Shown here: one piece after another, positions 4,812 through 10,406 of the stretch
Layout: the number at the start of each line of letters is the position of its first letter
Position numbering within the stretch: position 1 is the stretch's first letter
DNA from: Gammaproteobacteria bacterium
GTDB taxonomy: Bacteria > Pseudomonadota > Gammaproteobacteria > JAABTG01
Direction of reading: 5' to 3'
Assembly (NCBI GenBank): GCA_030066245.1
Contig: JASJBY010000085.1
Coordinates: 1 to 10,406, forward strand
DNA: 10,406 nucleotides
The notes under the pieces: generated by a model
Told to the model about the DNA's origin: nothing
The model's input: the letters and a program-made list of their open reading frames with translations, nothing else
The model's database searches: none
Position numbers and translations under genes: made by a program

Positions 4812-6998
4812 TTACCACCGCTCCAGACGCCGGATCTCCGAGCGACTCCAGCGCAGCTGACGTGCAAGCGAACCGCCCAGCTCGTAGAGCACCGCCCACC
4901 CCGCCTCCCGCTGTCGCTTCTGCGCGAGCGACTCGATGCCCTCCCGGTCAAGCACCAGCAATTCCGCATCCCGGGTTACCACAGCGGTCGCCGTGTGGGG
5001 CGCCGGATCCAGGAAAGCGTTCTCACCGAAGAACGAGCCCGCCCCCAGCTTGGCCAGACGCTTGTAGTGATAAACGCGTGTCGGCAGGCGCATTTCCACT
5101 TCGCCCTGCACAATGATGTAAAGCGCATCGCCCACGTCGCCGAAGTTGAACACCGTATGCTTGCGGCTCACCGCCAGGGGACGCATGACGGCTTTGATAG
5201 CCTCCCTTGTTTTCGGCTTCATGCGTCGGAACAGCTCGTTGTCTTCAAATTCCACCCTTGGGGTGGTCATGTCGGTCGCGCAGCCCAGCTCCTTGAGCAA
5301 TTCATCTTCCGCATACTCCAGGGCGGCGTCGTTGCTCTTGAACGTCCTGACCGCCGGCAGCCCTGTCTCGGGCGCCAGCCAGCCAAGCAGCTTGTGCATC
5401 TTGCGTTCCCGGTGACCACTCTTACGCACGTCGGAGTAGAGCAGCTCCCCGCCGCTCGCGTTGAGGCGCTTGAGCATCTGTCGAAACAGGTGCAGCCCGG
5501 ACATGTCCAGATACTGGACACGGCGCATGTTGAGGATCATCCACACCGGCCGATTCAGTTCCGGCATCAGCTCAGTGAACAGGCGGTCCACGGTACCGAA
5601 GAACAGATTACCCCTGAGCTCCACGTAAACGAGGCGCTCTCCGTGCTGGTCCAGCAGCAACCGCTGCTCCTCGGTCCGGTAATGCAGCGAGCGACGCTCC
5701 CGACCCGTGGCCCGCTCGTGGATGACACGCGCCCGGACATGCACCAGGAGGAACATGAAGACCGACCCCAGAACACCCACGGCCACGCCCACCATCAGGT
5801 CCACGGCAAGGGTGGAGGCCACAACCAGGCACGCGACGATGCCGTCCAGGCGGGTCGTTGACGTACGCAGCCAGTGGAAAATGTTCCACTCCAGCATGCC
5901 GACGCCGACGAAAATGATGATACCGGCCAAGGCACTGATAGGCAGGGCGCCAGCCAGCGGCCCGAGGAACAGAATCAGCAGCAGAAACGTGATGCTGGAG
6001 ATCATCGCCGCCCATCGCCGGCCGCCCGATTTCACCGACACCAGGGTAGAACCCTTGGTGCCGCCCCCGCCGATGCCGCCCAGGAGACCGGCCAGGATCT
6101 GGCCCAGCCCCTGAGCGGCCAGCTCCCGGTGAGCGTGGTGACGCGCCCCGGTTTCCTCGTCGGCAACCACGGAGGTGAGAAGACAATCAACCGACGCCAG
6201 CAACGCCAGGGTCAGAGCGGAGACCAGGATCAGTCCCCAAGGCAACCCAGCGAGTGCAGCGAGGTCCACTTCGAGCCGCAGGGATCCGAAAGCCGGTATC
6301 GCACCGACCACCCAGCGATCGGGCGTGGGCTCGGGGGCCCAGGCCATCATGAGGTGAAACGCGGCCGCACCTACCGCAAGGCCGCTGACGATGCCCGGCA
6401 GCATGGGCAGCACCCGTGGCATAAGCTTGATGCCCGCAACGGTCACCAGCGCTGTCACGGCCGGCACTGCAGGCCAGCCGGCGCCAAGGTTCTCTCCGCC
6501 GACGCCCGTGAGCGCTTGCAGCTGGGAGAGGATCATGAGCACGCCGATGCCGGTGACGAGTCCGGCCACGGCCGGGTAGGGGATGAACTTGATTAACTGG
6601 CCGCCGCCGGAGATGCCGAGCAGGAATTGAAATAGCCCGGTCAGAAACATTACGGCGGCCAGCGCGAGCAGCAGGCTGTCTCCGTGGACCCCCTCGGCGG
6701 CAATGGCCGCCAGGCTGGCGGAGAGCAGCATGATCACGGGGCCGTTGGGGGCGCTGATCATGCCGAGCGTGGCTCCGGCCAGTCCGGAGGCAACGCATAG
6801 GGCCGCCGCGCCGAGCAGTCCCGCGAATGCGCCGGCGGACGCGTCGAAGCCCAAGCCAACGAACAGGACAACACCCAGTCCCATGGACTGGGGTAGCGCC
6901 ACCGCCGTGCCTGCCAGGCCGCCGAGGACATCCCCGAACGCAAGGCGCTGAGAACCCCAGCGCCGCGGAGAGGGGGCGTCCCGGGTCGTGTTGGTCAC
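4812..6998 (-). CDS. SulP family anion transporter with STAS and cyclic-nucleotide-binding-like domains
   Basis: A 728-aa inner-membrane protein. Residues about 20-425 form the SulP/SLC26 transport core (opening FGDVLGGLAGTAVALPQSMG, later IKFIPYPAVAGLVTGIGV and a GLLGGIGGGGTKGSTLVSVKSGGR segment). SulP proteins carry sulfate, bicarbonate or other anions, usually with Na+ or H+; the substrate here is unknown. Residues about 455-565 form a STAS domain with the LDMSG motif (S500 at the usual phospho-acceptor position). Residues about 585-695 form a CAP_ED/cNMP-binding-like beta barrel with FFGENAFLDPAPHTATAVV (656-674). The arginine that normally holds the cyclic phosphate is replaced by H668. 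The frame is open to an ATG at 7199, but the extension is Cys/Arg-rich and unlike the family; the GTG at 6998, 17 residues before the conserved core, is preferred although its ribosome site is weak. ppx follows. Confidence 0.88.
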   Translation of the reverse strand: MTNTTRDAPSPRRWGSQRLAFGDVLGGLAGTAVALPQSMGLGVVLFVGLGFDASAGAFAGLLGAAALCVASGLAGATLGMISAPNGPVIMLLSASLAAIAAEGVHGDSLLLALAAVMFLTGLFQFLLGISGGGQLIKFIPYPAVAGLVTGIGVLMILSQLQALTGVGGENLGAGWPAVPAVTALVTVAGIKLMPRVLPMLPGIVSGLAVGAAAFHLMMAWAPEPTPDRWVVGAIPAFGSLRLEVDLAALAGLPWGLILVSALTLALLASVDCLLTSVVADEETGARHHAHRELAAQGLGQILAGLLGGIGGGGTKGSTLVSVKSGGRRWAAMISSITFLLLILFLGPLAGALPISALAGIIIFVGVGMLEWNIFHWLRTSTTRLDGIVACLVVASTLAVDLMVGVAVGVLGSVFMFLLVHVRARVIHERATGRERRSLHYRTEEQRLLLDQHGERLVYVELRGNLFFGTVDRLFTELMPELNRPVWMILNMRRVQYLDMSGLHLFRQMLKRLNASGGELLYSDVRKSGHRERKMHKLLGWLAPETGLPAVRTFKSNDAALEYAEDELLKELGCATDMTTPRVEFEDNELFRRMKPKTREAIKAVMRPLAVSRKHTVFNFGDVGDALYIIVQGEVEMRLPTRVYHYKRLAKLGAGSFFGENAFLDPAPHTATAVVTRDAELLVLDREGIESLAQKRQREAGWAVLYELGGSLARQLRWSRSEIRRLERW

Positions 6999-7312
6999 GC
7001 CGGAGGAGTCTCCGCGCTGGATGCCAACCCGCGGCTCACCGCCACCCAACCCTCCACAAGCGGAAATACACACCCCCCTCCTGCGCCGCGCAGACTGGCA
7101 CTCGTCATGGAATTGACACAAAACTGTAGTCAACACGAAGCCGGTCTGCAAAACCGCCCGCCAGTCCGCCCCCACGAGTGGCTGTTGCCATCTGTGCATC
7201 GCTTCACAGGCCGCCCGCAGCTTTTGCGCCGTGCGTCTCAGTCAACTCGGGGGGTGCCAGCCACACTTCAGGAAAGGCGACACAAACAACAGCGTTGGGA
7301 CACAGCAGCAAC
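6999..7312. other. Divergent intergenic region with possible control sequences
   Basis: 314 bases between the SulP gene (minus) and the 99-aa gene (plus). The minus strand near 7060-7080 contains a purine-rich GGAGGGGGG run. An inverted repeat lies at 7113-7133. AGTCAAC occurs twice (7128-7134 and 7240-7246), giving TTGACT boxes on the minus strand, but neither has a good -10 at the right spacing. I see no RNA gene or credible coding frame here. Confidence 0.5.
7113..7133. promoter_or_regulatory. Operator-like inverted repeat TTGAC-N11-GTCAA
   Basis: Perfect 5-bp arms TTGAC and GTCAA with an AT-rich 11-base centre. The left arm is also part of a consensus -35 (TTGACA, plus strand), and the right arm gives TTGACT on the minus strand facing the SulP gene. 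A dimeric regulator site and/or overlapping promoters are possible. No -10 of quality is seen on either side. Confidence 0.25.
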
Positions 7313-7612
7313 ATGTATCAGTCACTCCAGCAAGCAGGCCAGTGCCCGGAGAAGACGGGGCCGTGCGTCTATGTGCTCCGGCAAGGCCATACGCCGAAGC
7401 GCTGCACGGTCATCGAGAGCGACGAGAACCGGCTTTCGGTCGACGCCGGCTTTTCTACTCTACGGGCCGGCGAACCGGTCACAGTGGTATTCCTCTACCA
7501 CCCGGAAGGCAGAACGCTGCTGCGCCACCGTCAGGCGGCCGTGGTAGGCCGAATCAGGAATCGCTTGCTGCTGCGCATCCTGCCCAGCGGCGGGGCGGCA
7601 AGAGCGGATTAG
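7313..7612 (+). CDS. Small protein, possibly a degenerate PilZ-like domain (99 aa)
   Basis: A 99-aa cytoplasmic protein. After a Cys-containing start (C11, C18, C31) it reads as alternating strands: CTVIESDENRLSVDAG (31-46), LRAGEPVTVVFLYHPEGR (50-67), then RHRQAAVVGRIRNRLLLRIL (71-90). The order 'short turn, G-x-x-V hydrophobic strand, A-x-V-V-G-R strand, L-L-R strand' resembles the PilZ beta barrel that binds cyclic di-GMP. However, the RxxxR motif and the D/NxSxxG signature are not present in canonical form, so ligand binding is doubtful. The assignment is inference. The frame is open upstream to an ATG at 7178, but that part is Ala/Pro-rich and looks non-coding, so the ATG at 7313 is taken although its ribosome site is weak. 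It diverges from the SulP gene. Confidence 0.6.
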   Translation: MYQSLQQAGQCPEKTGPCVYVLRQGHTPKRCTVIESDENRLSVDAGFSTLRAGEPVTVVFLYHPEGRTLLRHRQAAVVGRIRNRLLLRILPSGGAARAD

Positions 7613-7982
7613 GCATTATCCCGCAAGCCCACTGCGGCCACGGCCACCCGGCCCGGACCACCGCAACCGTCTCTTCATCCGGGATGCAGACAAGCCTGTA
7701 CCGCCGCCAGCCGATACGCTGGCGGCTAACACCGTCCGGCCGGAGAGGTATTCCCTGTTCGCCTAGCGAGCCAGCGGTCTGTCACAGACTCAAGCTGGTT
7801 CCTGTCCCGACCGGCGCTTCGGCGATAATCGCGCAAGGCGACTGGTGGAAACCCGGGGTGTGCAACGAAACTGGCCGAAACTCGAAGCCTGGAGCGAATC
7901 CCGCCGAAACCCTTACCGCCCATAATCCATTGCATTCGCGGGAAGCTACACTCGTACCCCTCACAGTGGTTTTGACGGAGTA
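7613..7982. other. Intergenic region between convergent genes
   Basis: 370 bases between the 3' ends of the 99-aa gene and the serine hydrolase gene. It holds one strong hairpin (7703-7726). A plus-strand frame runs through it (to 7986), and a 60-codon minus-strand frame lies inside (7782-7964), but neither has a family-like sequence or a ribosome site. No tRNA-like cloverleaf or repeat array was seen. It is unusually long for a gap between two gene ends and may be gene remnant or carry a small RNA. Confidence 0.5.
7703..7726. terminator. Strong 9-bp hairpin, possible terminator-like element
   Basis: GCCGCCAGC and GCTGGCGGC form a perfect 9-bp GC-rich stem around the loop CGATAC. It lies about 90 bp past the stop of the 99-aa gene. 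It has no U-run on either strand, so it is not a standard intrinsic terminator. It may stabilise or end transcripts from either side. Confidence 0.4.
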
Positions 7983-9914
7983 CTAGTGAAAAGGCACCGG
8001 CAGCACGCGCCAGTAAGCCAGGGACAGGGAAAAGAGCAGGCCCAGCAAAACCACCATGCCGTACCAGATCCTCCAACCCCAGCGCCCGGTTGCGGGTCGC
8101 CACAAAGCGCCCTGAGCGACCGCAGCCGCTGCGGCCATCACGGCACCGAGGAAAGCGAGCAGGCCGAGGGCGTCCAACAGACGGTCCGTGGAAGCCGCAA
8201 GGGCCCGCAGGTTGGCGAGAATCGAGAGCAAGCCAACCAGGACACCGAGCTGGACCAGACTCATGACCTCCACCACCCGCCGCGGCCAACGCAGGCTTGC
8301 CGGCGGCGTTGCCGCACGAAAGGAGAGCAGGCGGGACGTTGCTGCAGCGAGGGTCGCGAAGAAGGCGACGGCCGCTGCAATCCAGGTGAACCCGTGCAGC
8401 CAATGAGCGCCGTACCAGGGCACCCGCAGATAGGCACCCTGGGGGTAGTTTCCTTCCAGCATAATCATCCGGTCCTGCTGCTCACGGAAATGCAGGACGC
8501 CCTCGCCGGCGGTGTGCCGATACGCTCCGGGCTCTGTCTCCAGCCAGAACCCCTCCTTCACGGCCCACAGGCCTTCGGTGTGCAGTCGCCCGTCCGGCAA
8601 GACACTGACGGTGACGGGCCGAAACAGCTTGAACACCTTCTCTGGCCCACTCAAGTTGCTGCGGCTGGGCAGATAGCTACCGGCATAGCGCACGCCTCGG
8701 CCCGCCGCTGCGCCCTTCGGCGCCGGCGGCGGTGTCGGCAGCGCGGGAAAAAACCGGTCCATGAAGATCTTCAGAAAATCCGCCCTGGGCTGAGAATCGG
8801 CAAGCCGGTTGTAAGCGATGAATATGCCGAGCCGCTGGTCGGGGACCAGCACCAGCGCTGAAGAGAAGCCCAGGGTGTCTCCCGGATGCCAGAGCAGCCG
8901 CTGCCCGTTGAGCAGGTATTCTTGGAAGGCGAAGGTGAGCCCGGGCAGTCGCGGGTCATTTGTGAACTGGCGCGTGAGCATGGTCTCCACCCATGCGCGG
9001 TCCAACACCCGTGCCTCGCCGAGCTGTCCACCGCCGAGTACGGTCAGCATCAGGCGCGCCATGTCGGCGGCAGTCGTAGACAGGGCCCCGGACGGGGCAG
9101 CCTGCAGCCATTCGAAACCCAGAGGCTCGAGCCGCCGGCCGTAACCTGTCGCCAGTTGAGCGCGCAGCGACTTGGGCACGGGCTGCGCGAAGGTGCTGCT
9201 CAGCATGTCCAGCGGCTGAAAGATGTGCCTGGCAACGTAGTCCTCGAACCGTAGCCCCGTCACCCGCTCCACAAGATGGCCGGCCAACGCGGCACCGTAG
9301 TTCGAGTAGGCGGTTAACTGGCCCGGCGGACGTACCCGCAATGGTCGGTACTGTCGCAGGTAGTCCGGCAAAGGGAGCAGCGAGGCCCCGCCGGCGGCGA
9401 AGAGGCCGCCAAAACGGTCTTCGAAACCCGCGGTGTGGGTCATCAGGTGCGAAGCGGTGACCGGGGTCTGGAACGTGCTCGGCAGGGCGAGTTCGCCCAG
9501 ATGCTCGTTCACATCCTGCTCCAGCGACAGGCCCCCCGACTCTGCGAGCTGGAGAAGCGCCATCCAGGTCAGGACCTTCGCCACCGAGCCGACCCGAAAC
9601 AGGGTCTGGTCCGCCCGCACCGGTGTGGCCGAAACGACTCTCGCAAGCCCGTAGCCCTTCGCCAACAGGACTTCGCCATGCTGGACTACGGCGACCACCG
9701 CGCCAGGCACCTGGTAGGCGGAGATCTGAGCGCCCATCAGACCGTCCACGAAGGGTTCCAGTACGGCGGGCTCGAGACGGATGCTCCGCCACGGATCCGG
9801 CCATGGGCCGTTCCACCAGCCGACCACGGGCGTTGCCGCCAGGCACAGGCCAAGGACGAGCAAGCCCCGGAGCGTGCGCCCGCCCCATCCGCTGTGTCTC
9901 CGGCCGCCGGCCAT
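7983..9914 (-). CDS. Serine hydrolase of the beta-lactamase/PBP fold with C-terminal membrane domain
   Basis: A 643-aa protein with an N-terminal hydrophobic segment (about 15-32, signal peptide or anchor) and a class C beta-lactamase/D-alanyl-D-alanine-carboxypeptidase-like domain at about 45-390. Catalytic motifs: S110-V-A-K113 (SxxK), Y203-S-N205 (YxN) and H343-P-G345 (HxG, in place of KTG). A Pro-rich linker at about 391-400 (ALPTPPPAPK) leads to a beta-rich region, about 405-500, then four predicted membrane helices at about 508-530, 551-570, 580-602 and 614-637. The catalytic domain should therefore lie in the periplasm. The family includes esterases, peptidases and penicillin-recognising enzymes; the HxG form is common in the esterase/peptidase-like members, so antibiotic resistance should not be assumed. 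GGGGAG lies 4 bases before the ATG. It follows the 60-aa membrane protein gene by 27 bp, probably as one operon. Confidence 0.9.
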   Translation of the reverse strand: MAGGRRHSGWGGRTLRGLLVLGLCLAATPVVGWWNGPWPDPWRSIRLEPAVLEPFVDGLMGAQISAYQVPGAVVAVVQHGEVLLAKGYGLARVVSATPVRADQTLFRVGSVAKVLTWMALLQLAESGGLSLEQDVNEHLGELALPSTFQTPVTASHLMTHTAGFEDRFGGLFAAGGASLLPLPDYLRQYRPLRVRPPGQLTAYSNYGAALAGHLVERVTGLRFEDYVARHIFQPLDMLSSTFAQPVPKSLRAQLATGYGRRLEPLGFEWLQAAPSGALSTTAADMARLMLTVLGGGQLGEARVLDRAWVETMLTRQFTNDPRLPGLTFAFQEYLLNGQRLLWHPGDTLGFSSALVLVPDQRLGIFIAYNRLADSQPRADFLKIFMDRFFPALPTPPPAPKGAAAGRGVRYAGSYLPSRSNLSGPEKVFKLFRPVTVSVLPDGRLHTEGLWAVKEGFWLETEPGAYRHTAGEGVLHFREQQDRMIMLEGNYPQGAYLRVPWYGAHWLHGFTWIAAAVAFFATLAAATSRLLSFRAATPPASLRWPRRVVEVMSLVQLGVLVGLLSILANLRALAASTDRLLDALGLLAFLGAVMAAAAAVAQGALWRPATGRWGWRIWYGMVVLLGLLFSLSLAYWRVLPVPFH

Positions 9915-9941
9915 CAGGCTCCCCGGGTACCGAGCAGGCCG

Positions 9942-10124
9942 TCAGGCCCGTGGGGCATACCGCCGTGACAGGAGCATCCAGATGGTCAGCAGAATGGCTG
10001 GAAAGAGTCCGAACGGCCAAGTGCCCAAGAGCAGGAAGCCCAAGGGCACGGCCCAGGCGAATCCCAACAGTACCCAACGACCCGTATCGCCCCGATTCAA
10101 CACCTGCTCATCCTGTTTGCTCAT
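9942..10124 (-). CDS. Small two-helix membrane protein (60 aa), unknown function
   Basis: Starting at the ATG at 10124, a 60-residue protein has a polar N-terminus (MSKQDEQVLNRGDTGR), two hydrophobic segments at about 17-34 and 38-53 split by TWPFG, and a basic end (RRYAPRA). The positive-inside rule puts both termini in the cytoplasm. I do not recognise a family. The frame is open upstream to 10301, but that part is Arg/Pro-rich and looks non-coding. The ribosome site is weak (CAGGG next to the ATG); an ATG at 10172 is the other possible start. It is 27 bp upstream of the serine hydrolase gene, and the pairing suggests a shared envelope role. Confidence 0.65.
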   Translation of the reverse strand: MSKQDEQVLNRGDTGRWVLLGFAWAVPLGFLLLGTWPFGLFPAILLTIWMLLSRRYAPRA

Positions 10125-10317
10125 GCCCTGGCACCGGCCTGATGGCACAGCCGGTGATTGGTTGCGTACCATGCCCGTAAGACGAAGCCACCCGCAATCG
10201 GGTTCCCGCCGTCGCGCGGGCAACCGCCTGGCCGCGGGCATCACATGGTCGGCAGGCAGCCGATTGTGCGAGTATGCGCGCTGGGGCGGAATGCACCGCA
10301 CGACTGGCGACGCACTG

Positions 10318-10406
10318 ATGCCTGATCTCAGCTTTCTACCCGTGCTCCTGGTTGCCGCTTTCGTGCATGGAGCCCTGGGCTTCGGCTTCCCGCTGGTAGC
10401 TACACC
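10318..10406 (+). CDS. TauE/SafE-type membrane transporter, 5' fragment
   Basis: The first 29 codons of a gene cut by the right edge: MPDLSFLPVLLVAAFVHG followed by ALGFGFPLVATP. One hydrophobic helix followed by a GxxGFGFPLxxTP motif is typical of the first repeat of sulfite exporter TauE/SafE family proteins (formerly DUF81), which are inner-membrane anion or organosulfur exporters; the substrate is not predictable from this fragment. An in-frame ATG at 10291, with GGGGCGGA just before it, is an alternative start that adds nine residues. It is divergent from the 60-aa protein gene, with about 190 bp between them. Confidence 0.75.
   Translation, partial: MPDLSFLPVLLVAAFVHGALGFGFPLVAT

Noticed and set aside
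4268..5861. Two overlapping long plus-strand open frames (282 and 288 aa)
   Set aside because: They are antisense to ppx and the SulP gene, whose motifs are unambiguous; the antisense translations look random.
7231..7986. 251-aa open frame on the plus strand covering the convergent gap
   Set aside because: It overlaps the 99-aa gene in another frame, is Arg/Pro/Gly/His-rich without any domain pattern, and has no ribosome site. It could be reconsidered if the gap proves to be translated.
8956..10077. 373-aa open frame on the minus strand
   Set aside because: It is a frame shadow of the serine hydrolase gene, which carries the three catalytic motifs in the other frame.
10202..10223. Imperfect hairpin (CCCGC / GCGGG with a bulged outer GTT/AAC stem)
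   Set aside because: A short bulged stem in very GC-rich DNA between divergent genes, with no U-run. A chance match is likely.

Overview
The window comes from a GC-rich bacterial chromosome. Its gene content (Bcp peroxiredoxin, Ppx/GppA phosphatase, SulP transporter, a lone Roadblock protein, a TauE/SafE-type exporter) and the degenerate TCAC-type heptamer repeats suggest a proteobacterium, probably a gammaproteobacterium of the Ectothiorhodospiraceae/Chromatiales type. That placement is inference: no rRNA, tRNA or other phylogenetic marker is present.

Layout. Positions 1-350 are dominated by 7-bp periodic DNA: a perfect GCGGGCA array (14 copies, cut by the left window edge), a degenerate TCACNNN heptad tract, and a short inverted GCGGGCA-type tract that runs into the 3' end of the first gene. 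Positions 336-2174 hold three minus-strand genes: a small secreted protein, a Roadblock/LC7 protein and a sialidase-like BNR protein. The last two are 9 bp apart and probably co-transcribed. A bcp peroxiredoxin (minus) and a small uncharacterised gene (plus) diverge around 2820-2994. Positions 3257-6998 hold a minus-strand pair: a SulP transporter fused to STAS and cyclic-nucleotide-binding-like domains, followed 37 bp later by exopolyphosphatase (ppx). A 314-bp intergenic region separates it from a divergent 99-aa gene, possibly a degenerate PilZ-like domain. After a 370-bp gap between convergent genes comes a minus-strand pair: a 60-aa two-helix membrane protein followed by a serine hydrolase of the beta-lactamase/penicillin-binding fold with a C-terminal membrane region. 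A plus-strand TauE/SafE-like transporter gene starts at the right edge and is cut off.

Most of the window is ordinary housekeeping and envelope content. I see no defence island, phage, transposase, CRISPR or biosynthetic cluster. The points most worth a second look are the compound heptamer-repeat region and its intrusion into the end of the sialidase-like gene, the SulP-STAS-cNMP fusion with a histidine where the phosphate-binding arginine is normally found, its pairing with ppx, and the Roadblock/sialidase-like gene pair. Several starts were moved inward from the longest open frame because a Shine-Dalgarno sequence or family length supports the shorter form.
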